From the IMG/VR virus record IMGVR_UViG_3300002334_000057, positions 1 to 41,534 of that record: a stretch of DNA of 41,534 bases; one strand, written 5' to 3'. Each line of letters starts with the position of its first letter. Within the stretch, counting starts at the first letter, position 1. Made by a program: the position numbers and the translations under genes. The notes beneath the pieces are model-generated. The model searched no databases, was not told the DNA's origin, and was given only the letters and a program-made list of their open reading frames with translations. This DNA is from a virus. Below, in pieces: positions 32,729 through 40,350 of the stretch.

Positions 32729-34128
32729 ACGATTCAGAACAAGTATTTGTTGCCGGGTTAATTCAAAGACCCGATAGAATGGTTACGGTTTTCAGTTTCG
32801 ATTTAGGATGGTTTGAATCTGTTGAATGTAAAGCCATATTTATTGCGGCTCGCAATCATTACCGCGAAGCTGCATCAAGGGGCAACATTCGATTTGCTTC
32901 CGGTACGCAAATCGTAAAAGGTTCTCACCGCGTTCTTATATCCAACTGTAAACGTGGAACAAAGAAGTATGATTCGAGAGTAACGAAAGCTCAGGCAATC
33001 GGCGCTTTCGTTGATGAAGTAAACACCGATTGGGACTTGGTGAATGATTCCGATTGGGACGAAGCAAGAGATGATATTGGTACGTCCTACCGCGATCGTA
33101 TGGCTTACGACTCTTTGAGAGAGATCGTTGATATATATCAGAAAAAAGGCAGTAGCGAAGGTCTTTGTCAACGTGTTAACCAACTTGCCTCAGATTTGAA
33201 TCCGTTGGCTACAGAAGATGCAGGCGCGTACATAAAAGACGATGCCGTTAACGCTCTCTCCGAAGCACGTGCGGCGGCAAAAAGTAAAGAGTTTCAGGGT
33301 ATCCCTACACCATACAAACAACTTAATAGGCTTATCGATTGTGGCGGCGGTCGTAAAGACCGTTTGTGGTTGGTTGCCGGTTATACCGGCTCTGGTAAAT
33401 CAACGATGGCTTTGAATCTGATTCATAAAGCGATGATGCGGGGTAAAGGGGTTGCTTATCTTTGCGTTGAGCAGACCCGTAAAGAATTGCGGAATATGTT
33501 CATCGCTCGACACACCCAAGAGATTCGACCGGGTTTAGGGGTTGAACTTGCAAAGATCGTTAGCGGTAATATGAATAAAGAAGAATGGGGTGTGTTGAAA
33601 AAAACAGTTGACGATCTTGATACAAATACCGACTACGGGCATGTTCATTTTCGCCATGTGCGGAGAGGTACGAGTATCGAATCTGTTGTTGGTATGCTTG
33701 AAGTTTTGAATCGCCAACATGCGATTGATGTTGTTGTTTTGGATCATACAGAATTGTTTGGGTCGGAACGTGGCAAAAGAGCACCAAAGGCGGAAGAGCT
33801 TTCGTATGTGGTCCAAGGAGCCAAAGACCTATCGATCACGTTCAACAATCGAAAAGGCGTGTGGGTGATCCTGTGCCATCAAATCAACCGCTCTGGTTAC
33901 GATCGATCCTTAACGCGTGGTCATTATCTGTTGTCTGATTTGAGCGGAACAAGCGAAGCCGAGCGTTCTTCAGATTTGGTTATGTTCTTGTGGCGCAGTG
34001 AGGAATTAAAAGACCTTTCTGAAATCCGGGTTGGGATAGCGAAAAACAGACAAGGTGAACCGCTTGAAAAGGGTTTTGAAGTTATGGAAGATTTCGCCAC
34101 ATGTTCAATTTTTCCGATTGGTAATTGA
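32725..34128 (+). CDS. DnaB-like replicative helicase
   Basis: A 467-residue ring helicase with a RecA-type motor. Walker A is GYTGSGKST (219-227); VAYLCVEQ is the H1a-like strand with its catalytic Glu; D340 in VVVLDHTELF is the Walker B Asp (DnaB usually has DYLQL); VILCHQINR is the H3 segment; SDLSGTSEAERSSDLVMFLWR is the H4 segment. The N-terminal 200 residues replace the usual DnaB N-domain and are divergent. It starts with GTG in a GTGA overlap. Together with the primase and polymerase it makes the phage replisome. A weak palindrome copy lies at 32842. Confidence 0.9.
   Translation: MNDSEQVFVAGLIQRPDRMVTVFSFDLGWFESVECKAIFIAARNHYREAASRGNIRFASGTQIVKGSHRVLISNCKRGTKKYDSRVTKAQAIGAFVDEVNTDWDLVNDSDWDEARDDIGTSYRDRMAYDSLREIVDIYQKKGSSEGLCQRVNQLASDLNPLATEDAGAYIKDDAVNALSEARAAAKSKEFQGIPTPYKQLNRLIDCGGGRKDRLWLVAGYTGSGKSTMALNLIHKAMMRGKGVAYLCVEQTRKELRNMFIARHTQEIRPGLGVELAKIVSGNMNKEEWGVLKKTVDDLDTNTDYGHVHFRHVRRGTSIESVVGMLEVLNRQHAIDVVVLDHTELFGSERGKRAPKAEELSYVVQGAKDLSITFNNRKGVWVILCHQINRSGYDRSLTRGHYLLSDLSGTSEAERSSDLVMFLWRSEELKDLSEIRVGIAKNRQGEPLEKGFEVMEDFATCSIFPIGN
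32842..32856. repeat. Truncated palindrome inside helicase gene
   Basis: ATTGCGGCTCGCAAT, perfect over the inner 15 bases, encoding IAARN. The outermost A/T pair of the 17-mer is lost. Confidence 0.55.
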
Positions 34129-35252
34129 TGGCTGACGGAAACATAAAACTTAGATCGCTAGCGGAAGACATTAAACGCACGGTGTCGGTTGACGAGATCG
34201 CCAGAACGTACGGTATCAACCTTGATACATCAAATCGAACAGAGTGCTTTTGTTGCGGATCACCGGGCGGTTTGGCGTACTACAATTCTGGCGAGAAAAA
34301 CGAATCGGCGTTCTATTGTTTTTCATGCGAACAACGCGGTGACGTGATTGATGTAGTTGCAATCATGGAAGATTTGCCAAAGTACAAAGCGATTGAATTT
34401 CTTGCGGCGCGTTTCAATGTCGTTGTAAATGATGGCCCGGCGGCTTGGGCTGAACGTCTAAAATGGGGATACGAAAACCGGGTGTGGTGTGACAGTTCCG
34501 GGCCGGTTGATGTTCCCGGTGTACTCGTTGCCGATCAGCGTGTAATAGATAAATGGAAAAGTTTACGCAGGCAGAACCCGGAACAATTGGAACGGTACGC
34601 AGACGGGTTACAGGTTGATCCCGATATACTTCAAAGTATCGGCTTCAGGTGGGATTCTCAAAATCAATGCGGCGCGTTCCCGATGTACAACCACAACAAA
34701 GAAGTTGTAGGTATTCGCTATCGCTCGTTTGATGGTTCGATGAAGTGGTCAGAAAAGTTTTCGTGTAATGGACTGTTCTTTGATACCAGTTGCGATTTTG
34801 GCAATCGCGTTTTCTTACCTGAAGGACCAACGGATACAATCGCTCTGTTGTCAATGGGTGTTCAAGTCGTTGGCCGACCGAACAGTAACGTAGGCGGTGC
34901 GACTATTTCTAGGATGCTATCGGGCCGCGATTTGGTTGTTGTCAGTGACCGGGACGAGATCGGACGCAATGGGAAAAGGGCCGGATTGGTGGGCGCGTCC
35001 AAGTGTGCAAAAGCTGTTGAGTTTCGATCTTTGAGTGTTGCGGTAATCATTTCACCGCCCGGATATAAAGACGTGCGGGAATGGGTTGATAGCGGTGCAG
35101 GAAATTTGACCAGATTAAATGAGTTGGTGAAAAACGCACTCTATCTGAAAAAACCGCCCATTGGTCATTTGGCACGTGCTGCTGAGGTAACGCGGTTATT
35201 CGAGAAGTTTGAAGCGAATCGGTCAAATCGCAGGTTTGAAAAAAATATTTGA
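34128..35252 (+). CDS. DnaG-like primase (zinc finger plus Toprim)
   Basis: A 374-residue primase. A zinc ribbon is formed by C40/C43 (CFCCGSPGG) and C64/C67 (FYCFSCEQRGD), followed by DVIDVVAIMEDLPKYKAIEFLA as in CHC2 domains. The Toprim domain has E232 in PEGPTD and D274-R-D276 in VVSDRDEIG. It is short because it lacks a DnaB-binding C-domain beyond a final basic helix. The ATG overlaps the helicase TGA (TGATG). The last codons coincide with the first bases of the promoter/leader repeat at 35238. Confidence 0.9.
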   Translation: MADGNIKLRSLAEDIKRTVSVDEIARTYGINLDTSNRTECFCCGSPGGLAYYNSGEKNESAFYCFSCEQRGDVIDVVAIMEDLPKYKAIEFLAARFNVVVNDGPAAWAERLKWGYENRVWCDSSGPVDVPGVLVADQRVIDKWKSLRRQNPEQLERYADGLQVDPDILQSIGFRWDSQNQCGAFPMYNHNKEVVGIRYRSFDGSMKWSEKFSCNGLFFDTSCDFGNRVFLPEGPTDTIALLSMGVQVVGRPNSNVGGATISRMLSGRDLVVVSDRDEIGRNGKRAGLVGASKCAKAVEFRSLSVAVIISPPGYKDVREWVDSGAGNLTRLNELVKNALYLKKPPIGHLARAAEVTRLFEKFEANRSNRRFEKNI

Positions 35253-35340
35253 AATAGATGGTGTGATGGGTTGCATCGCTCGATGTAGACGGTAAGATAG
35301 ACGTGTAACGAATGGGCAACACAAACAAAGGGACCAAACG
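35238..35340 (+). promoter_or_regulatory. Promoter/leader repeat, copy 1
   Basis: An A-rich block (from 35238, overlapping the primase end), TTGCAT at 35271-35276, 16 bases, TAAGAT at 35293-35298, then a 5' leader ending in AAGGGA 7 bases before the ATG at 35341. The same arrangement recurs at 36348 and 37801. Confidence 0.88.
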
Positions 35341-36294
35341 ATGAACATCACAAAAACAGATTTCGACACGTTCGCAGATGAGATTTTCGCTAACGGTGTA
35401 AAAACACTCGGTACGCTTTGCTGGTTCTCGATTTCCGATGTACGTATCGGTGCAGATGCCGTGAATAGGATGGCGAAAAACAGCGGGCTTGATTCTAATC
35501 TCAAGCGGAAACCCGCAAGTGACGCGTTCCGGGTTGCAACTACTGAATGTTTGAAGAATTCCGGCGTAGTGACTTCGCATTCTGAACGTTTGATTATTCG
35601 CTCTGTGAAGGATAACGCATCAACAATCATCAAAGCTATTGTTGTTGAAACCGTCAACGCGGCTGGCGAAACGCTCGATCATTACGTTGCGGGTCGAATT
35701 CGGTTTGATCGTGAAAAAGAACAGATCACCGAACACAATGAAGGTGTAACCGGGAGTCATTGCAAAATGGTTCACGAACTCAGCTTGCAGGTCGAATCTG
35801 ACTACAAAGATTTTCGCAATCGTCTTACCGCTGGCGAGCTTCGCCGCTGGATGATGGGGCACTTGAAAGAAATGTGTTACCTGAAACTCCTACCGGGCGG
35901 CGGCGCTTACTTTGTTCCGAGTTTCAACAACGACATTCTTAGAAACCTGAAGGAATTCGTTTCTGACCTTTCGGAAGCAACGAATACAAAACACACGTTC
36001 GGCGTTCTTCCCGTGCCCGATGTTTCCGATCAGCGTGAACTCGTTACACGTTCGTTCGTTGAGTCATTCGAAGATGAGACCAAAGAGCTTTTAGGCGATA
36101 TTGCGGATATGCTTGCCAAGGGTGAAGAGATCACCGCACGGGCAGCCAAGACACGACTTGCACGAATCCGTGAAACGATTGGCCGTGCTGCTGAGTACCG
36201 CACACATCTGAATATCGCAAACGCTGATATTGACGAACGCCTTGTTATGTTGGAAGTTCAAGCCGTCGAAATCATGGACCGTAAAACCGCCTGA
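35341..36294 (+). CDS. Unknown protein, first of the RavA/ViaA-like trio
   Basis: A 317-residue protein behind its own promoter. It has a mixed N-terminal half (LCWFSISDVRIGADAVNRMA; KRKPASDAFRVATTECL; then several strands including HYVAGRIRFDREKEQI) and a helical C-terminal half with many Glu, Arg and Ala (LLGDIADMLAKGEEITARAAK; ETIGRAAEYRTHL). I do not recognise a named domain with certainty; a DUF6744-like phage family is possible. Sharing a duplicated leader with the AAA+ and VWA genes suggests it is their substrate, adaptor or partner. The TGA opens palindrome copy 8 and a terminator follows. Confidence 0.7.
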   Translation: MNITKTDFDTFADEIFANGVKTLGTLCWFSISDVRIGADAVNRMAKNSGLDSNLKRKPASDAFRVATTECLKNSGVVTSHSERLIIRSVKDNASTIIKAIVVETVNAAGETLDHYVAGRIRFDREKEQITEHNEGVTGSHCKMVHELSLQVESDYKDFRNRLTAGELRRWMMGHLKEMCYLKLLPGGGAYFVPSFNNDILRNLKEFVSDLSEATNTKHTFGVLPVPDVSDQRELVTRSFVESFEDETKELLGDIADMLAKGEEITARAAKTRLARIRETIGRAAEYRTHLNIANADIDERLVMLEVQAVEIMDRKTA

Positions 36295-36310
36295 ATTGCA
36301 AGCCGCAATT
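36294..36310. repeat. 17-bp palindrome, copy 8 (before terminator)
   Basis: AATTGCAAGCCGCAATT, identical to copy 1. It overlaps the TGA of the unknown gene but is followed by a terminator and a new promoter instead of a start codon. Confidence 0.92.
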
Positions 36311-36345
36311 ACCCTCATGCCCGGTAAATCGGGTATGAGGGTTTT
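36311..36345 (+). terminator. Terminator between unknown gene and RavA-like gene
   Basis: ACCCTCATGCCCG at 36311-36323 pairs with CGGGTATGAGGGT at 36330-36342 (one G-T pair) across GTAAAT, then a short T tail. The loop and stem resemble those at 37766. Confidence 0.85.
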
Positions 36346-36347
36346 AC

Positions 36348-36450
36348 GAAAAAAATATCTGAAATAGATGATGCGACCCCTTGCACGAACCGATGTAGAC
36401 AGTAAGATAGACGTGTAGCAAATGGGCAACACAAACAAAAGGGACCAACA
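36348..36450 (+). promoter_or_regulatory. Promoter/leader repeat, copy 2
   Basis: A-rich block from 36348, TTGCAC at 36381-36386, 16 bases, TAAGAT at 36403-36408, leader with AAAAGGGAC before the ATG at 36451. It is the same length as copy 1 and most positions are identical. Confidence 0.9.
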
Positions 36451-37749
36451 ATGACAAGCACAACACGCAAACCGAGAACCACAAAGAGAACCGTCAAGAA
36501 GTCACCCGCAAAAAAGGGGGCGAGAAAGTCAGCGGTTTTCGATGTGGTTTCCAAAATCGAAGCCATCCGCGACCGGGCCGCTAGAATGTATGTCGGTCGT
36601 GATGAGGTCGCGGAAGCCATCGCGCTCGGGATAGTGTCAGAGAGAAACCTATTGCTTATAGGTGTGCCCGGCACCGCGAAAACCGCAATCGTTAAAGAAA
36701 TGGTTTCTTCATTCTGCCCGGATGACGGTGATATATTTTCGGTCCTACTTACAAAATTCACGACACCGAAAGAAGTCTTTGGTCCGATTGATATCTTGAA
36801 GCTGAAAGAGGGTAAAAACATCGTGCTTACTGACGGATATCTTCCGTCTGCAAAGGTCGCGGTACTTGATGAAGTCTTTAAAGGTTCTTCCGCTATTCTC
36901 AATTCACTTCTTACTATCGTCAACGAAGGAATCTTTAAAGCCAACGGTACGACTTGGGAAAAATGCCCGTTACGTATGACCGTGGGTATATCTAACGAAT
37001 ACCCGGAAGACCCCACACTTCTTGCGGCATTCTATGATCGTTTCCCGATCAAGTTAAAAGTTGATTCGCTTGATGGTTCGTCGTTCCGAAACATGCTTGA
37101 TTCTGTTTGTGATAAACGTATCGAAAATGCGAAGCCGGTTCAAAGTTTGACCGATGCCGACTTTGACGAAATCAACGCGCTGCGAAATGCGGTAACCGTA
37201 TCATCGAAAATGCTCGACACAATCAGCGAAATTAGAGAACAAGCACGGGTAAAAGGTGTTGAAATTTCCGATCGTCGTTGGGTGCAAGTTATCAATATTC
37301 TCAAGGCTCATGCGGTGATGAATCGAACAACGGAAGTAACCGTTTCAGATTTGAAATGCCTTTCATACGTGGTTTGGAATACCGACGATGACCGCTCAAT
37401 TATCAATCAGATTCTTCCGCAATTCGCCGAACCTATAGAGCGTGAATTGATGATGATTTTCGATGAAATTAACCACGCGAGACACAGAGTACTTTCGGCG
37501 GCGATCGGTGCTAACGGTGAATTCGATGGTTCGGCGGCATCTACTGAAGCCGTACAGGCTCGTCAGGCTATTCAGGGTCAACGCAACTGTCTTGAGGAAT
37601 TGTCTGATTACACGGATGATTCTGATATCGAATCAGTTGAAGCAATTGAAGAAATGCGGGTGTATGTTGAAACAGTGCTAAGTGTCGTGACCCGTGTTGG
37701 TACTGGTAGCGCCAGCGTCGAAGAACTCAAGAAGACGATTCAGAGCTAA
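36451..37749 (+). CDS. RavA-like MoxR-family AAA+ ATPase
   Basis: A 432-residue AAA+ protein. After a basic tail (about 1-27), Walker A is GVPGTAKT (71-78), KFTTPKEVFGPIDI follows, then DGYLPSAKVAVLDE with D140/E141 as Walker B, AILNSLLTIVNE, sensor I in VGISNEYPED, and YDRFPIKL. This matches E. coli RavA almost block by block (GYLPxAxxxxLDE, AILNxLLTxxNE), more closely than CobS. Such ATPases form hexamers that remodel proteins together with a VWA partner, here the next gene. It has its own promoter and is bounded by terminators, so it is made as a single-gene message. Confidence 0.88.
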   Translation: MTSTTRKPRTTKRTVKKSPAKKGARKSAVFDVVSKIEAIRDRAARMYVGRDEVAEAIALGIVSERNLLLIGVPGTAKTAIVKEMVSSFCPDDGDIFSVLLTKFTTPKEVFGPIDILKLKEGKNIVLTDGYLPSAKVAVLDEVFKGSSAILNSLLTIVNEGIFKANGTTWEKCPLRMTVGISNEYPEDPTLLAAFYDRFPIKLKVDSLDGSSFRNMLDSVCDKRIENAKPVQSLTDADFDEINALRNAVTVSSKMLDTISEIREQARVKGVEISDRRWVQVINILKAHAVMNRTTEVTVSDLKCLSYVVWNTDDDRSIINQILPQFAEPIERELMMIFDEINHARHRVLSAAIGANGEFDGSAASTEAVQARQAIQGQRNCLEELSDYTDDSDIESVEAIEEMRVYVETVLSVVTRVGTGSASVEELKKTIQS

Positions 37750-37765
37750 GAAATTGTTTGTCCCG

Positions 37766-37799
37766 CCTTGCACTCGGTAAAACGGGTGTGAGGTTTTTT
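37766..37799 (+). terminator. Terminator after RavA-like gene
   Basis: CCTTGCACTCG at 37766-37776 pairs with CGGGTGTGAGG at 37783-37793 (three G-T pairs) across GTAAAA, then six T. It is related in sequence to the 36311 terminator, so the duplicated unit includes terminator plus promoter. Confidence 0.82.
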
Positions 37800-37800
37800 A

Positions 37801-37899
37801 GAAAAAAAGATTGAAAATAGATGACGCAACCCTTGCACTGACCGATGTACACGGTAAGATAGACGTGTAACGAATGGGTAACAAACAAAGGGACTAGAA
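37801..37899 (+). promoter_or_regulatory. Promoter/leader repeat, copy 3
   Basis: A-rich block from 37801, TTGCAC at 37833-37838, 16 bases, TAAGAT at 37855-37860, leader ending in AAAGGGAC before the ATG at 37900. It is slightly shorter than copies 1 and 2. Confidence 0.9.
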
Positions 37900-39372
37900 A
37901 TGCAAAAGCAAATCAATCAAGCAATCAGTTTTGCACGTTACGACGGAGCAGCCTACAAGCGTATTTCAGATGTTCCTGTTTTTTTTGATGGCATATCAAA
38001 GATTGAACTGACGAACTCTCCGATGAAAGTTGGTCGAATCGCTTTCGATATGTTTAACATGCTCAACAAAGGTTTACCGAAAACTTCCGGTTTCGGTAAT
38101 GAGTTTCAGCAACAGGTTTGCACGCGGCTACTTGAACTTCCGAAGTACAAAGAACTCCACAGTATGACTGTCGGCGATGAGGTTAGCTCGGCAATGGCGG
38201 CTTCGGTTCTTTTGGGCGATATCATCGAGAGTATCCCTGAAGACCTAAAAGAAGATATCACGGATGCAGACGAAGCAACCGGTGATTACGAAAACGCTGA
38301 GGGTTTTTATGACGCGCTGCAAGACGACGAATCCGCAACGCAGGATGAAATCGACGATGCCGCGAAAGATTCGATTGAAAAAGAATCGGCGATGAAAAAG
38401 GCAAATCAGAAGTTAGCTAACAACGTCCGCGACTCGGGCAAGATGATACAACAAGGTATCGATTCCGCTGTTGATGTCGCTTCGGATCAAACACGTACCG
38501 TGAAAGCCGTTTCTGAAATGTTCGGAACCGAAAGCTCTAAAGTCGGCTCGGGTAATCTTGCCGAAAAAATGGAGATGGCTAAACGTCTCGCCGGTCGCGG
38601 TAACGAGTTTCAGAAGTTCGTTGATTTGCTCGGGCGAATGGTTCGTGAATCCAACAAAGCCGAAATGAGCAAGACCACACATAACGCTGGTGCGATTGTT
38701 GATATCACGCTTGGCGATGATTTGTCTTCCGCAATGGATATGGACGTGCTCGAATTTATTGACCCGGATTTACACCTTCAAAGCCTAACCCGTATTGCCG
38801 ACGGTTCGCTCATGGAATACGAATGCGAAGCTGAAGTACCAGAATCAAAAGGCGATATTATCGTCCTTCTTGATGAGTCTGGTTCGATGAGGGGTCAACG
38901 CGAAGCGGAAGCCAAAGCGTTTACACTGGCAGCTGTTCAAACCGCTATGCGTCAGGGCCGCACAGTACGCGTGATGCTCTTTCAGACAAAAATAACCGGT
39001 GAGTACACCTTTGAGCCTAAAGGTTCTCAGAACACGAACAACGCCGCTCAACTGAGCAAGCTAAACGAACTCGGGCGGCGCTCAACTGGTGGCGGTACAG
39101 ACTTCACACAACCGCTGACGCATCTTATCGACACGGTTACCAAATCTGAAAAAGACAACGCAGATGTAATCGTTGTGACAGATGGTCACGCGAATGTTTC
39201 ACAAACCGTTGTTGATATGGTCAACGAGTTGCGCGTTGCTCGCGGGATGCATTTTTATTCGATGTGTATCGGGTCAAGTCATACCTGCTCGCTTGAAAAG
39301 TTTTCTGACAAGGTTTGGAGACTTGGCAATCTGAGCGATGCCAGTTCCGAACTGTTCACCTGTATTGTTTGA
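37900..39372 (+). CDS. ViaA-like VWA-domain protein
   Basis: A 490-residue partner of the AAA+ protein, close to ViaA in size and layout: a helical and acidic N-terminal two thirds with long charged helices (about 130-260), a GDDLSSAMDMDVLEFIDPDL segment (272-291) typical of the family, and a C-terminal VWA domain. The metal site (MIDAS) is complete: D325-x-S327-x-S329 in DESGSM, T400-D401 in GGGTDFTQPL, and D428 in VTDGHA. KVWRLGNLSD near the end matches the VWRF region of ViaA. CoxE/CobT-like VWA proteins are the alternative. The gene has its own promoter and a GGGAC ribosome binding site. Confidence 0.87.
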   Translation: MQKQINQAISFARYDGAAYKRISDVPVFFDGISKIELTNSPMKVGRIAFDMFNMLNKGLPKTSGFGNEFQQQVCTRLLELPKYKELHSMTVGDEVSSAMAASVLLGDIIESIPEDLKEDITDADEATGDYENAEGFYDALQDDESATQDEIDDAAKDSIEKESAMKKANQKLANNVRDSGKMIQQGIDSAVDVASDQTRTVKAVSEMFGTESSKVGSGNLAEKMEMAKRLAGRGNEFQKFVDLLGRMVRESNKAEMSKTTHNAGAIVDITLGDDLSSAMDMDVLEFIDPDLHLQSLTRIADGSLMEYECEAEVPESKGDIIVLLDESGSMRGQREAEAKAFTLAAVQTAMRQGRTVRVMLFQTKITGEYTFEPKGSQNTNNAAQLSKLNELGRRSTGGGTDFTQPLTHLIDTVTKSEKDNADVIVVTDGHANVSQTVVDMVNELRVARGMHFYSMCIGSSHTCSLEKFSDKVWRLGNLSDASSELFTCIV

Positions 39373-39384
39373 GAAAGTGGAAAG

Positions 39385-39663
39385 ATGAGAAACAAGGAAA
39401 TAAAAGAACGTAATCGAATTGATGATTGTGTTTATAGAAATGAGAAAATATCAAAGGCCGAAGAATGCTTACGGCATGAAACAATCGATTGGAAAGAGTA
39501 CTCACGACGTGTTGCGATTTCCAAAACGATGAAGGGAAGAAAGAGGACGAAGATAGACCGTAAGAAAATTTCAGACGCGATGAAAGGTGTTGTGAAAACG
39601 GAAGACCACAAACGCAAAATATCGGAATCGTTAAAGGGAAATAGAAACGCCAAATCCAAATAA
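39385..39663 (+). CDS. NUMOD3-only protein
   Basis: A 92-residue, Lys/Arg-rich protein. Its second half has repeated NUMOD3-type motifs: VAISKTMKGRKRTKI, KKISDAMKG and HKRKISESLKGNRN. NUMOD3 modules are DNA-binding parts of GIY-YIG and HNH homing endonucleases, but no catalytic domain (GIY, HNH) is present. It could be a remnant of a homing endonuclease or a reused DNA-binding protein. It begins 12 bases after the VWA stop, with GGAAAG close to the ATG. Confidence 0.7.
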   Translation: MRNKEIKERNRIDDCVYRNEKISKAEECLRHETIDWKEYSRRVAISKTMKGRKRTKIDRKKISDAMKGVVKTEDHKRKISESLKGNRNAKSK

Positions 39664-39675
39664 AGGAAACGGCAA

Positions 39676-40242
39676 ATGATATTGGTTGAAAACAAAACAG
39701 TTGATTTCTCGGACATAGTGCAGAACGAACTTCGGATGATTTTTAGATCAGCCGCAAACAATGCGTGGATAAAATCAGGAGGTCTTGACGCGAACGATTT
39801 AGCAAACGGGTTCATTGCATGGATGTTGCAGCGCGGCTACATTAATCGGTTCGATCCTAAGATTGGTTCTCTTGTAAATTTCTTGTGGGGTTTTGCGAAC
39901 AAGTACAACATGAGAGTTTGCAGGCAATGCCGATCAAAGTGCGAGGGTATGGAAAAATACAAAGCGAAGGTGAACAAGACGCCTGTTTTGACCGATGATC
40001 CGATTGAGGATTTTGATACAGCCGAACACGCGAGGTATCACATGAAAAGGGTTTTGAATGCGTGTAGTTCAAAAAAGCGTAGAATTTTACAGGCTTTAAT
40101 CGATTGCGACATGGATAGGATTTTGGTATCCGAACATCTTGGGATAACGACTAGGGCGGTTTCTGAAGGATACCTAGCGTCAAAACGTGATTTGAAAAAA
40201 ATGTTTTCGGAAGATGAAAATCTTTTGGCTTACAGTCATTGA
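39676..40242 (+). CDS. Sigma factor-like protein
   Basis: A 188-residue protein resembling a small sigma70-family factor. The first part, DANDLANGFIAWMLQRGYINRF then DPKIGSLVNFLWGFANKYNMR, follows sigma region 2 (the DLxQxxFxxxxxxxxxFDPxxGxxxxYL pattern). The end, KKRRILQALIDCDMDRILVSEHLGITTRAVSEGYLASKRDLKK, in part, is a region 4 helix-turn-helix. CRQCRSKC in between is unusual. It may redirect host RNA polymerase to late or atypical phage promoters. AAAGGAAA lies before the ATG. The TGA is inside the -35 box of the next promoter. Confidence 0.68.
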   Translation: MILVENKTVDFSDIVQNELRMIFRSAANNAWIKSGGLDANDLANGFIAWMLQRGYINRFDPKIGSLVNFLWGFANKYNMRVCRQCRSKCEGMEKYKAKVNKTPVLTDDPIEDFDTAEHARYHMKRVLNACSSKKRRILQALIDCDMDRILVSEHLGITTRAVSEGYLASKRDLKKMFSEDENLLAYSH

Positions 40243-40266
40243 CACCCGGATTGTTCCGTGTAGGAT
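40239..40266 (+). promoter_or_regulatory. Sigma70-like promoter for the ParB-like gene
   Basis: TTGACA at 40239-40244, 16 bases, TAGGAT at 40261-40266. The -35 box overlaps the stop codon of the sigma-like gene. The predicted start near 40273 puts palindrome copy 9 at about +5 to +21. Confidence 0.75.
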
Positions 40267-40276
40267 GAAATGTGCG

Positions 40277-40293
40277 AATTGCGAGCCGCAATT
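40277..40293. repeat. 17-bp palindrome, copy 9 (operator-like, before ParB-like gene)
   Basis: AATTGCGAGCCGCAATT, identical to copy 3, directly downstream of the promoter's -10 box and 57 bases before the start codon. Its position is that of an autoregulatory operator. Confidence 0.92.
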
Positions 40294-40350
40294 ATTTAGG
40301 CTCGAATCAAAAAAAGAAAAACTTCTCTAAATACTGGAAGGTAAATGAAG

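Noticed and set aside
36451-39372. CobS/CobT cobaltochelatase labels for the AAA+ and VWA genes
   Set aside because: These are common automatic names for phage MoxR/VWA pairs, but the GYLPSAKVAVLDE/AILNSLLTIVNE blocks and the VWRLGNLSD end fit RavA/ViaA better. No cobalamin gene is present.
1778-40293. The 17-bp palindromes as rho-independent terminators
   Set aside because: The stems are only 6-7 bp with a 3-base loop and no T run. Several lie between cotranscribed genes or before a start codon, and real terminators in this window look quite different.
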